Shown here: piece after piece, positions 41,781-50,498 of the stretch
Position numbering within the stretch: position 1 is the stretch's first letter
How the letters are laid out: the number at the start of each line of letters is the position of its first letter
From: CAYJDR01 sp964368965
GTDB lineage: Bacteria > Chrysiogenota > Deferribacteres > Deferribacterales > Mucispirillaceae
Length of the DNA stretch: 64,000 nt
Direction of reading: 5' to 3'
Assembly (NCBI GenBank): GCA_964368965.1
Contig: CAYJDR010000003.1
Coordinates: 1 to 64,000 of the forward strand
Position numbers and translations under genes: made by a program
Notes under the pieces: model-generated
What the model saw: only the letters and a program-made list of their open reading frames with translations
The model's database searches: none
What the model was told of the DNA's origin: nothing

Positions 41781-42623
41781 GTGTTAACAAGTACAATTAG
41801 CATTAATGAAGCTGAATTTGTCGAACTTAAGGATATCATCTATAACAACTCTGGTATACTCTTTATGCCGAGCAAAAAGTACCTTATAGAAAATAGATTA
41901 TCTAAACGTTTGTCAGAGCTTAATTTTACAACATATAAAGATTATATTTATTACCTTAAATATAACCCGAATAAACATAACGAGCTAGTGAAGCTCATAA
42001 ATTTAGTTACGATAAATGAAACATACTTCATGCGTGAGCGTGGGCAGATTGATCATTTAGTTACGAAAGCGTTGCCAGAGATGATATCAAAAGGTAAGCG
42101 TCGTATTCGTATATGGTCTATCCCATGTTCGACAGGCGAGGAGCCATATTCTATCGCAATAGCACTGCAAGAAGCAGGCTTGTTTGAGAAAGCAAGCATA
42201 GAGATTATTGCCATGGATATCAACTCTGATGTTGTTGAAGTTGCTAAACAGGGTGAGTATCGTAGCGGTTCATTCCGTGGCGTACCTACTACGTTCTATA
42301 AGCACTTCAAGCAAGAAGGGCAAATTTATCGCATTAATGACGATATTAAAAAGCGTGTAAGGTTCACTGTGGGCAACCTAGTGTCTAACACTATAGCGGC
42401 TACTATGGGTCGCCTTGATGTGATTTTCTGTCGTAATGTATTAATTTACTTCGATATGAATAACAAAGCGAAAGCTGTTGAGATGTTTGCAAAAGTTTTA
42501 AATGATGATGGCTACCTATTCTTAGGCCACTCAGAAACATTGACTAGAATTTCAGAAAGCTTTGTTGTGACAAACTTTGGTGGCGGAGCGCTTTACAGAA
42601 AGAAAACATATACAAACAAATAG
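41781..42623 (+). CDS. cheR: chemoreceptor methyltransferase CheR
   Basis: A 280-residue SAM-dependent enzyme that methylates glutamates of chemoreceptors. The N-terminal helical domain (about 5-75) and the Rossmann domain are visible, with IPCSTGEEPYSIAIAL for SAM binding, AMDINSDVVEVAKQGEY and DVIFCRNVLIYFD. I chose GTG 41781; TTG 41766 would add five residues and overlap the STAS-HEAT gene by 11 bases, and neither has a well-spaced ribosome binding site. It acts together with CheB, encoded 11 kb upstream. Confidence 0.93.
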   Translation: MLTSTISINEAEFVELKDIIYNNSGILFMPSKKYLIENRLSKRLSELNFTTYKDYIYYLKYNPNKHNELVKLINLVTINETYFMRERGQIDHLVTKALPEMISKGKRRIRIWSIPCSTGEEPYSIAIALQEAGLFEKASIEIIAMDINSDVVEVAKQGEYRSGSFRGVPTTFYKHFKQEGQIYRINDDIKKRVRFTVGNLVSNTIAATMGRLDVIFCRNVLIYFDMNNKAKAVEMFAKVLNDDGYLFLGHSETLTRISESFVVTNFGGGALYRKKTYTNK

Positions 42624-42667
42624 TTTGTTGGCTTTTGAATATAACTAAACCTTTCAGGGGGTGAGTT

Positions 42668-42982
42668 ATGGTAAAACCTTATGATATTGCGACGGTGGTG
42701 TCACGTAGCTATGTGTCTGAGCAAGCGCAGAATAATGTGCAGCGTGGGCATGAGAGCCATAGTGCGCAGTTTTTACAAGAGTTTAAAAAAGCAGCTGATA
42801 AGAAAAGCTCTTCTGTGCAGAAAACAGACCAATCAGACAATCCTACAATATCGAAGGAAGCTGTTCAACGTCTGGAAGAAAAGAAGAAGCGCGACAGGCG
42901 AGATGGCGAACAAAGCCATGATCAGCATGCAGCCCAAGCCGATGATGAAAATGGGCTAGAGCGTATTGACTTAAGAGCTTAA
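42668..42982 (+). CDS. small hydrophilic protein of unknown function
   Basis: A 104-residue protein very rich in Lys, Arg, Asp, Glu and Gln, with a likely coiled or disordered C-terminal half (KEAVQRLEEKKKRDRRDGEQ). CAGGGGGTGA lies before ATG 42668. There is no signal peptide or membrane segment. It sits between cheR and the PilZ-like gene in a motility operon. No family recognised. Confidence 0.65.
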   Translation: MVKPYDIATVVSRSYVSEQAQNNVQRGHESHSAQFLQEFKKAADKKSSSVQKTDQSDNPTISKEAVQRLEEKKKRDRRDGEQSHDQHAAQADDENGLERIDLRA

Positions 42983-42994
42983 TTAAAGGTAGGG

Positions 42995-43795
42995 TTGATG
43001 TCCTTAGAGAAATTACAGCTGTTGCTGGTATATTTTGATGATATAAAGATAGTGCATGTAGATGTGTTGCAGGAGCAACCTCTTAAAGTCTCTATCGGTG
43101 GATATGATCGCGAGTATTTTACGCAAGCTGATGAGTTCAGGGCGGTTGTTGGCGATGAGCGCAAAGTTCATGCTGTTGCAGTTGTTGAGCATGATGATGA
43201 TTGCATCACGATAGAGCTTGGCGACCACATTAGTGAGCATGTCATGTTTGACTACCATACGATAGATTATAAAGAAGATGTATCTATAGCGCTATTGAAG
43301 AAAGATGGCATTATGAAGTATAACGCATGCGCGGATAAGATTAACACACGCGAGCGTAATAATTTATCTATGCGTATCAAAAGTATACTAAATCGTGAAG
43401 ATGTTGAAAATCCTGAACTTATATCTTTTTTAGTTGAGATAAACTCTAAACTAGATGAGATGTTATCATACATGCGCCCAAAAGATGAAATTGATGGGCT
43501 GTTTAATGTTAAATGTTTGTTGTTAAGTGGTTCAGGTATGGTTATCTATGCTGACCGTGACATACGTGGCGCTGATAATATATTTATGACGACTACGCTA
43601 ACGAGTGATGGTGGCAGGTTTACGTTTGCATGCCTTTGCGACTTTGCGCCAGTCAAAGTGAATATAGATGGCACAGGGCTTTATATTGCCACATTTGATA
43701 GGTTGTCAGACGAAGTGCGCGATAATGTTATCAAGCTGATATTCTCACTTGAACGTGAGGCTTTAAAAAACGCTAAAAAGCGTATGAGTATTTAA
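42995..43795 (+). CDS. PilZ-like protein with degenerate c-di-GMP site
   Basis: A 266-residue cytoplasmic protein resembling the YcgR-like PilZ proteins of motility clusters. The helix FLVEINSKLDEMLSYM and the C-terminal FDRLSDEVRDNVIKLIFSLEREAL match conserved parts of that group, and VKCLLLSGSGMVIYADRDI lies where the (D/N)xSxxG motif should be. The RxxxR motif is not evident and the Asp/Asn of the second motif is Leu, so c-di-GMP binding is probably lost. It may be a structural motility effector. Moderate confidence. Confidence 0.55.
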   Translation: MMSLEKLQLLLVYFDDIKIVHVDVLQEQPLKVSIGGYDREYFTQADEFRAVVGDERKVHAVAVVEHDDDCITIELGDHISEHVMFDYHTIDYKEDVSIALLKKDGIMKYNACADKINTRERNNLSMRIKSILNREDVENPELISFLVEINSKLDEMLSYMRPKDEIDGLFNVKCLLLSGSGMVIYADRDIRGADNIFMTTTLTSDGGRFTFACLCDFAPVKVNIDGTGLYIATFDRLSDEVRDNVIKLIFSLEREALKNAKKRMSI

Positions 43796-43808
43796 TTTAG
43801 GTGTTTTA

Positions 43809-44222
43809 ATGGATTCTATTTTGCTGTTGTTGTTTATGCTGGTATTAGTATTGATACTGGTTATAGCATGGTTACTATATCGTATTAAGAAAATTGAGAG
43901 CAAGCTTATAAACTTCACTCCTACAGAGGCATACACAATCATGGACAACATGCGTGACATGGTGCAAATGAGCGAACAAGCAGCTGATAAGCTAGATAAC
44001 GCCATAAGGTTACGTGAGGAAGTGCTTGAAGACATATGCGATTTAGTAGATGAAAAGGTAGCAAGGCTATCTGCAAGCATAGATAGAGAGAGCGAAGAGC
44101 TCGACATAAATGCGACAATATTGTCACTCAATGAACAAGGCTACAGCGATACAGATATCGCTAGAGAGCTAGGTATTTCAGTCACAGAAGTGAGGATGTC
44201 AATCAACTTAGCAAACCGCTAA
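43809..44222 (+). CDS. membrane-anchored DUF2802-like protein
   Basis: A 137-residue protein with an N-terminal membrane segment (residues 3-23, ILLLLFMLVLVLILVIAWLL), a helical, probably coiled-coil middle, and a C-terminal helix-turn-helix-like end (ILSLNEQGYSDTDIARELGISVTEVRMSI). This layout matches the DUF2802 family often found among flagellar genes, whose role is unknown. It lies 13 bases after the PilZ-like gene and shortly before the FliK-like gene. Confidence 0.7.
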   Translation: MDSILLLLFMLVLVLILVIAWLLYRIKKIESKLINFTPTEAYTIMDNMRDMVQMSEQAADKLDNAIRLREEVLEDICDLVDEKVARLSASIDRESEELDINATILSLNEQGYSDTDIARELGISVTEVRMSINLANR

Positions 44223-44233
44223 AGGTGCTAACC

Positions 44234-45265
44234 GTGGATATCAAAAACATAGCAGGTAATGCTGCTAATCAAGGTCCAAGTAAACTAGGCATAACTGTTG
44301 GCAACACTTATAATGCAGAAGTTGTACGTGCAAACGGCGAAGGTGCGTATACTGTCAAGATGGCTGGAAATACGATTGAAGTCGCTACAGCCGATAAACT
44401 CTCAGGCAACATCAAGCTTAAAGTTCTGTCACTAGAGCCACAAATAAAAGTTGCATTATCGAGTGAAAATTTGTTTGCTAAGGGCGATATATTATCTGTC
44501 AAGTCGTTAAGCGTGCAGGGCGATGTTTATACGTTGCAAGTAGGCGATAAAACGATACAAGCAAGGCTAAATCCTTCACCAACATTTGTCAAATTCTTTG
44601 CAGAAGTTTTAACAAACGGTGCTATACTAGACATGAAGCCGGTTGGCGTGCCTACAAAAACACTGTTGCTTGGCATGCTTGCGAAAGAGATAGGCAACTA
44701 CAATGTGTTTGATGCTGGCAAGGTTATGCAAGAGTTTAATGGCGTTAAGATTGCTTCATTTGTGTCAGAAGAGTTTAGACGAGTGGTAAAAGATAGCGGT
44801 ATATTTTTCGAAAATAAGCTATTGAAGCGCATGTCAGTAGAAGGCGATGCAAAATATGATGCATATACGCAAGGTGACACATTAGCGAAAGATACCATAA
44901 CTAAAACACAAATCGCTAATGCGCTATTATCAGGCGAGTTGTTTACGTTCTTTGAAGGCGATGGCGAGCTAGATTTTCACGGCGGTATGATGCGTTTTCG
45001 TAGGGATGATAACGGCTACATTGGCGTGAGCATGTTTTTAGAGTTCACAAACATAGGGCGCACATTTTTATCGTTCGTAGAAAATAGCGCTGGTGGCTAC
45101 AACGTGTTGATAAAAACTGAAAAAGATATAAATTATGACATAGAGCAATTAAACATTGATAATGTCAATATTAGATGGCAAAAACTTCATGAAAACGACG
45201 TGAAAGCTTTTGAAGTTGGCAAGTCCGACTTTAAAGCGTTTAGTGAGTTTGATATCAGAATATAA
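44234..45265 (+). CDS. possible flagellar hook-length control protein (FliK-like)
   Basis: A 343-residue protein with no membrane segment. I chose GTG 44234 because AAAGGTG lies about 6 bases upstream; GTG 44225 would add three residues. The C-terminal 110 residues (HGGMMRFRRDDNGYIGVSMFLEF...YNVLIKTEKDI) faintly resemble the FliK C-terminal domain, in which a beta strand with vxlxte-type sequence is typical. Its place at the end of a motility operon agrees. The identification is weak and it is best treated as a hypothetical motility protein. Confidence 0.5.
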   Translation: MDIKNIAGNAANQGPSKLGITVGNTYNAEVVRANGEGAYTVKMAGNTIEVATADKLSGNIKLKVLSLEPQIKVALSSENLFAKGDILSVKSLSVQGDVYTLQVGDKTIQARLNPSPTFVKFFAEVLTNGAILDMKPVGVPTKTLLLGMLAKEIGNYNVFDAGKVMQEFNGVKIASFVSEEFRRVVKDSGIFFENKLLKRMSVEGDAKYDAYTQGDTLAKDTITKTQIANALLSGELFTFFEGDGELDFHGGMMRFRRDDNGYIGVSMFLEFTNIGRTFLSFVENSAGGYNVLIKTEKDINYDIEQLNIDNVNIRWQKLHENDVKAFEVGKSDFKAFSEFDIRI

Positions 45266-45300
45266 CATATAAACAAAGACAGGAGAAAAAGACGAAGATT

Positions 45301-46719
45301 ATGAAGAAAACAAAACTAGTATGTACGATAGGCCCAGCGTCTAACAGCAAAGAAACGATCAGAAAGATGATAGAAAACGGCATGAATGTTGCTCGTTTAA
45401 ACTTTTCACATGGTACGCATGAAACGCATGGCGCTACTATCAAATTATTGAGAGAAGTAGCTGCTGAGATGGGTGTATATGTTGGCATCTTGCAAGATTT
45501 ATGCGGGCCAAAAATCCGTTTAGGTCAATTACCACCTGAGGGTATCCGCCTCGAAGATAAGCAGATAGTTGTGCTTGCAGCATCAGATGCTGGAATTGAA
45601 GGCGCAATACCTGTTGACTACCCAAATATTGAATGCGAAGTTGCACCTGGTGAACATATCCTTATCGCTGACGGCATGCTAGATTTAGTTGTGAAAAGCA
45701 TCGAAGGCAAACGCATCACTTGTAGCGTTATCACAGGCGGTATGATTTTCAGCCGTAAAGGCGCTAATATGCCACAGTCTAACTTACAAGTTGCAGCGTT
45801 CACAGATAAAGATAGGGCAGATATCAGAATGGGACTAGAGGCAGGCGTTGACTTCGTAGCACTATCGTTCGTACGTTCTGCGGAAGATTTAGAAGAAATC
45901 AAAGCAGAGATAGCAGCAAGCAGCAACAATGCGGCTAAATTAATAGCAAAAATCGAGAAACCACAAGCAGTAGAAAACTTAGATGAAATCCTAGACGCTG
46001 TTGATGGTGTTATGGTTGCAAGGGGCGACCTTGGTGTAGAGATGCCAATGGAAGCTATCCCGCATATCCAAAAGCAAGTTATCAAAGCTGCAAGGCTAAA
46101 AGGTAGGTTTGTAATCACGGCTACTCAAATGCTTGCAAGTATGGTTGCTAACCCTCGCCCAACACGTGGCGAAACAACAGATATCGCAAACGCAGTGTTA
46201 GATGGTACAGATGCACTAATGCTATCTGATGAAACAGCGAACGGTCAATATCCAGTTGAAGCAGTTGAAACATTAGCAAGGATTGCTACAGCGGCAGAGC
46301 CATATAGCATATCATCATTAAACTTAGATAACGAAAACCTTGATGACTCGCAAGCATTCACTTGGGCAATCGGTAGGGCGGCAAGCTGGTTAGTGAAAGA
46401 TATTAAGGCATCATTAATCGTGTCATACACTACATCAGGCTACGTTACATATTGTATCTCTAGGTTCAGACCTGATTGCAAAATTTTAGCACTAACAACA
46501 TCAGAAGATGTTTGTAATAAAATGTCGATGATATGGGGTGCAAGCGCAATGATAGCAGACGGCGTTAGCAGCAGTACAGATAGCATCATCAGCACTGCAA
46601 AGCAAAAGGCGTTAGAGTCTGGCTTGGCTAAAAAAGGTGATACAATAATCATCACAGCAGGTTTACCTTTCGGGGTTACCAAAACAACAAGCTTCTTAAG
46701 AATGGTCACAATAGACTAA
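45301..46719 (+). CDS. pyk: pyruvate kinase
   Basis: A 472-residue glycolytic enzyme that makes ATP and pyruvate from phosphoenolpyruvate. Conserved motifs include CTIGPASN, RLNFSHGTHE, LQDLCGPKIR, KIEKPQAVENLDEI, MVARGDLGVEMP and ITATQMLASM. AGGAG is about 15 bases upstream of ATG 45301, rather far. It lies 35 bases after the FliK-like gene and may be read with that operon; a clear terminator follows. Confidence 0.97.
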   Translation: MKKTKLVCTIGPASNSKETIRKMIENGMNVARLNFSHGTHETHGATIKLLREVAAEMGVYVGILQDLCGPKIRLGQLPPEGIRLEDKQIVVLAASDAGIEGAIPVDYPNIECEVAPGEHILIADGMLDLVVKSIEGKRITCSVITGGMIFSRKGANMPQSNLQVAAFTDKDRADIRMGLEAGVDFVALSFVRSAEDLEEIKAEIAASSNNAAKLIAKIEKPQAVENLDEILDAVDGVMVARGDLGVEMPMEAIPHIQKQVIKAARLKGRFVITATQMLASMVANPRPTRGETTDIANAVLDGTDALMLSDETANGQYPVEAVETLARIATAAEPYSISSLNLDNENLDDSQAFTWAIGRAASWLVKDIKASLIVSYTTSGYVTYCISRFRPDCKILALTTSEDVCNKMSMIWGASAMIADGVSSSTDSIISTAKQKALESGLAKKGDTIIITAGLPFGVTKTTSFLRMVTID

Positions 46720-46724
46720 CATAT

Positions 46725-46753
46725 AAGCCCGTGCATTTTGTGTACGGGCTTTT
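46725..46753 (+). terminator. intrinsic terminator of pyk
   Basis: AAGCCCGT (46725-46732) pairs with ACGGGCTT (46744-46751), followed by a short T run. Confidence 0.8.
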
Positions 46754-47179
46754 AAATTATTAAAATATCTAATAATTGTGTGAAAATTCTTGTGTTATTT
46801 ATTTAATGGTGTTATATTAAATCAGGTAGAAAAAAGGCTTAAAACGGTTGCTGGTAGCTAATTTCAGCGTTTTGAAACATTGTTTCGGATATTGCATTTC
46901 ATTAATGTGTAGGCAGTTCGTATAAAAGTTGAGTTTTACTGTATAGGCTGTAAAAAATGTTTAAAGACGTTTTTTTTCATTTTTATAACAGTGTGTATTT
47001 TTTAATATGGGTAAAAAAGCTAGCTGAACGCAAGAGAGCTGTGTTCGTTAGCGTACTTGTGCGTAAAATTAATTAAGGTTTTATTTTTTTTTGAAGTAAT
47101 AGAATTAAAACAAAAGCATTTCCAAATAACGTTCAAATGGAATGCTGACATTTTTGTGCAAAAGCACTAGGGGGTCTGT
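46754..47179 (+). promoter_or_regulatory. long AT-rich leader region of the hydrogenase operon
   Basis: About 425 bases with no gene. A sigma-70-like promoter TTGTGT (46790-46795), 17 bases, TATATT (46813-46818) would give a leader of about 355 bases. Near the start codon GTGC-AAAA-GCAC (47156-47167) forms a small tight hairpin directly before the Shine-Dalgarno AGGGGG (47169-47174). No FNR-type or sigma-54 site was recognised. Confidence 0.4.
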
Positions 47180-48292
47180 ATGATCGAACGAAGCAATCAT
47201 TCTGCTGGCTACAGCAGACGTGGTTTCATGAAAGCTGTTACAGCTGCAACAGCTGCAATGGGATTACCACTTGCGCAAGCTGAACAAGTTCTTGCGGCAG
47301 CAGAAAATGGAGATAACCGTCCACCGGTTATTTGGTTACACTTTCAAGAGTGTACAGGTTGTTCTGAGACGTTACTCAGATCAAACCACCCAGGTCTTGG
47401 CGAACTTCTCCTTGACTTAATCAACCTAGAGTACCAAGAAACTATCATGCCTGGCTCTGGTTATCAAGCTACTGCGAACCTAGAAAATGCTATTAAAAAA
47501 CATGCTGGCAAGTATATTTTAGTAGTTGAAGGTTCTATTCCATTAAAAGAAGACGGTATCTACTGCCAAATCGGTGGTAAAACTGCTATTTCTGAATTCA
47601 AACACGCTGCTGAAAACGCTTTCGCAGTTGTTGCTTATGGTGCTTGTGCAACTAACGGTGGTATTTCTGCCTTAGCTCCAAACCCAACGGGCGCAGTTGG
47701 TATCGACCAACTTAAAAAAGAAATGCCAGCAGGTATGCCATACATCAGCATGCCAGGTTGCCCACCTAACCCTTATAACTTACTAAGCTGTATTTTATAC
47801 TTACTAACTTTCGGTAAAGTACCTGAGTTAGATGCTGCAAATCGTCCTGTTTTTGCTTATGGCAGACTTATTCACGAACATTGCGAACGTCGCCCACATT
47901 TCGATGCTGGCAGATTTGTTAAAGAGTTCGGTGATGAAGCTCACAAAGAAGGCTACTGCTTATACCAAATGGGTTGTAAAGGTCCAGTTACACACGCTAA
48001 CTGTTCAATCATCCACTTTAATGATGGCGTTGCATGGCCAATTGGTTCAGGCGCTCCATGTATCGGTTGTACAGAAGGTTCTGTATTGTTCCAAGAAAGC
48101 TTATTTGCTCTTGCTCCAGTTGCACAGCCTACACCAAATGCAAACGTTCCAACATCTCAACCAGAAGGGCTTGGTAAAGCTGCAACTGGTACACAAATGG
48201 GAGTTGTAGGCGCTGCAGTAGGTGCCATTGTAGGTGCCGGAGCGGTGTATGCGGCTAAATTGCCGAAGGAGCCAGAGGATGAAAACAACTAG
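47180..48292 (+). CDS. hybO: NiFe hydrogenase small subunit (Hyb type)
   Basis: A 370-residue iron-sulfur subunit that passes electrons from the NiFe site. It has a Tat signal (YSRRGFMKAVT), so the folded enzyme is exported to the periplasm. Proximal cluster cysteines are in FQECTGCSETLL and PGCPPNP; others in HEHCERRPHF and APCIGCTEG. A C-terminal hydrophobic helix (GVVGAAVGAIVGAGAVYAA) probably anchors it in the membrane. It heads a five-gene operon with a strong AGGGGG ribosome binding site and overlaps the ferredoxin gene by 14 bases. The layout matches uptake hydrogenase 2 of E. coli. Confidence 0.93.
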   Translation: MIERSNHSAGYSRRGFMKAVTAATAAMGLPLAQAEQVLAAAENGDNRPPVIWLHFQECTGCSETLLRSNHPGLGELLLDLINLEYQETIMPGSGYQATANLENAIKKHAGKYILVVEGSIPLKEDGIYCQIGGKTAISEFKHAAENAFAVVAYGACATNGGISALAPNPTGAVGIDQLKKEMPAGMPYISMPGCPPNPYNLLSCILYLLTFGKVPELDAANRPVFAYGRLIHEHCERRPHFDAGRFVKEFGDEAHKEGYCLYQMGCKGPVTHANCSIIHFNDGVAWPIGSGAPCIGCTEGSVLFQESLFALAPVAQPTPNANVPTSQPEGLGKAATGTQMGVVGAAVGAIVGAGAVYAAKLPKEPEDENN

Positions 48293-49271
48293 GCGTAATT
48301 TTTTAAAAGTTGCTGCTGGTGCTACTGCTGTTGGGGCTGCATGTGGCGGTATTGCTGTACCTGAAGTTCAAGCTGCTGCTGAACGCTCTTTCGGTCCAGA
48401 TACTGTTACAAAAATGTATGACTCAACACTTTGTGTGGGTTGCCAAGCATGTGTTGTTGCTTGTTACCGCACAAACTTTGCAGAGCGTGCTAGCTTCGTT
48501 GAGAAGTACTTACCAGCATCAGAGCAAAACTTTATTGAAAGAGAAGATTTAATCCCGAAATTGACTGAAGGGGACGAGTATGACCCTAACAGACCGTGGT
48601 TAAATGTCACTACACTAGACTACCGTCTACGTACAGTTATTCAAAAATTTGTTGATGGTGACAAAAAGACTCACTTCATCAAGAAAAACTGTATGCATTG
48701 CTTACACCCAGGTTGTGTATCTGCTTGCCCAGTTAAAGCGATGGTGCGTGATGAAGAAACTGGCGTTGTTACATATGACGCTAATAAATGCGTAGGTTGC
48801 CGTTACTGTCAAATGGCTTGTCCGTTCAACGTTCCTAAGTTTGAGTGGCACAGAGCTGTTCCTAAGATAGTAAAATGTGACATGTGTTACACTACACTTG
48901 GCCTTAACAATATGCCTGGCACAGCATGTGCAAACACTTGCCCACAAAAAGCAGTTGTTTACGGCAAGCGTTCAGACTTATTGGCTGAAGCTAAAAAACG
49001 TGTAGCTGATAACCCTGGCAAATACTATAAAGATATGGTACTTGGCGAAAAAATTTACGGTGGCACAGGCGAATTAGTTCTTGCTTCTGTTGATTTCACT
49101 AAGCTTGGTATCCCTACTGATAAAATTGCTGACTATTCATACGCTGGCAAATCAGAAGGCTTGCAACACACTATTTACAAATGGGGTATTGCACCAATAG
49201 CTTTATACACAGCTTTAGCTATCGTTATTAGCAAAAATAGCAAAAATCACCACGACGGGGAGGGGAAATAA
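48279..49271 (+). CDS. hybA: hydrogenase 4Fe-4S ferredoxin subunit (HybA-like)
   Basis: A 330-residue periplasmic electron-transfer protein. ATG 48279 gives a Tat signal (TTRRNFLKVAAGA) and has AGAGG immediately before it; longer starts lack this. Four 4Fe-4S cysteine groups are seen: CVGCQACVVAC, CMHCLHPGCVSACP, CVGCRYCQMACP and CDMCYTTLG...CANTCP. A hydrophobic helix near the C-terminus (IAPIALYTALAIVI) should anchor it. It passes electrons from the small subunit to the membrane subunit encoded next. Confidence 0.92.
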   Translation: MKTTRRNFLKVAAGATAVGAACGGIAVPEVQAAAERSFGPDTVTKMYDSTLCVGCQACVVACYRTNFAERASFVEKYLPASEQNFIEREDLIPKLTEGDEYDPNRPWLNVTTLDYRLRTVIQKFVDGDKKTHFIKKNCMHCLHPGCVSACPVKAMVRDEETGVVTYDANKCVGCRYCQMACPFNVPKFEWHRAVPKIVKCDMCYTTLGLNNMPGTACANTCPQKAVVYGKRSDLLAEAKKRVADNPGKYYKDMVLGEKIYGGTGELVLASVDFTKLGIPTDKIADYSYAGKSEGLQHTIYKWGIAPIALYTALAIVISKNSKNHHDGEGK

Positions 49272-49272
49272 T

Positions 49273-50463
49273 ATGAGTCACAGTCAAGAATATGCGGTTC
49301 ATAAGGCGAAGATACTAACCCCAACGTTTTGGGTGTTATTGCTGCTTTCGGTAATCGGTTTTTCATTAATCGGCTACCGTATTATGCATGGTTTAGAGCC
49401 TGTATCTAACCTTTCAGACGGTTACCCTTGGGGTATCTGGCTAGCGTATGACGTTGCAGTTGGTTCTGCAATTGCCTGCGGTGGCTATGTTTTAGCAATT
49501 ACTTGTTATGTTATGAACAAGTTTAAATATCACCCAATGATGCGTTCAGCGGTATTATCAAGTATGTTTGGTTATTCGTTCGCTGGCTTATCAGTTATGG
49601 TGGATATCGGACGTTATTGGAACTCTTACGGTTTCTTTATGCCTTCAAGGTGGCAGCCAAACTCGGTATTATTCGAGGTTGCACTTTGTATCATGGCTTA
49701 TTGTATCGTACTAGTGTTGGAGTTTTTACCAGCAGTGTTAGAGCGTTTTAGCGATTTAGATAAAACTCACCCTACACTTGCAAAAATTGGTAAATCGTTA
49801 TACCCAAAACTTGATAAAGTATTAATCTTTGTTATTGCTTTAGGTGTTACACTACCTTCAATGCACCAATCGTCATTAGGTTCTTTATACATCATCATGG
49901 GCTACAAGCTTAGCGCATTATGGCAAACACAGTTTTTACCATTATTGTTCTTAAGCAATGCTGTGTTGATGGGCTTCTCTGTTGTTGGTTTTGAGACAGT
50001 TTTATCAAGCCGCCAACTAAAGCGCCCATTTGAAGGCGAAGTTATTTCACTTGCAAGGGTTATTCCATATATCGTTGCATTCTGGGTAGCTGTAAGATTG
50101 CTTTCTATCACTCTAGGTGGAGCATGGGGCGAAGCGCTATCATTTAGCGGTCAATCTATCTACTTCTGGTTAGAGCTTATTTTAGTATTAGTTCCAGCGT
50201 ACATTATATTTGCAACTGAGTATGGCAAAAGCCAAAGCGGTATCTTCTTATCGTCGTTTATGCTTATGTTAGGTGCAGGTATGTATCGTTTTGGTGTATA
50301 CTTAATCGGCTTCAACCCTGGCGATGAGTGGAACAGCTATTTCCCTAGCATCAACGAATTCATGATTACTGTTGGATTTGTTGCGTTAGAGATTTTAGCG
50401 TATGCTGTATTAGTTAAATTGTTACCGATTCTGCCAAACATGGCGAACCACGGTCACAAGTAG
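49273..50463 (+). CDS. hybB: hydrogenase membrane subunit, NrfD/HybB type
   Basis: A 396-residue integral membrane protein with about ten hydrophobic segments, of the NrfD/PsrC family. It links the hydrogenase to menaquinone without haem. YPWGIWLAYDVAVGSAIACGG is typical of HybB. GGGGAGGGG lies about 10 bases before ATG 49273. Together with mqnC, it implies hydrogen oxidation feeding a menaquinone pool. Confidence 0.93.
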   Translation: MSHSQEYAVHKAKILTPTFWVLLLLSVIGFSLIGYRIMHGLEPVSNLSDGYPWGIWLAYDVAVGSAIACGGYVLAITCYVMNKFKYHPMMRSAVLSSMFGYSFAGLSVMVDIGRYWNSYGFFMPSRWQPNSVLFEVALCIMAYCIVLVLEFLPAVLERFSDLDKTHPTLAKIGKSLYPKLDKVLIFVIALGVTLPSMHQSSLGSLYIIMGYKLSALWQTQFLPLLFLSNAVLMGFSVVGFETVLSSRQLKRPFEGEVISLARVIPYIVAFWVAVRLLSITLGGAWGEALSFSGQSIYFWLELILVLVPAYIIFATEYGKSQSGIFLSSFMLMLGAGMYRFGVYLIGFNPGDEWNSYFPSINEFMITVGFVALEILAYAVLVKLLPILPNMANHGHK

Positions 50464-50498
50464 CAGCAAAATTTGTAAGATTATAGGAGAATTATAAA

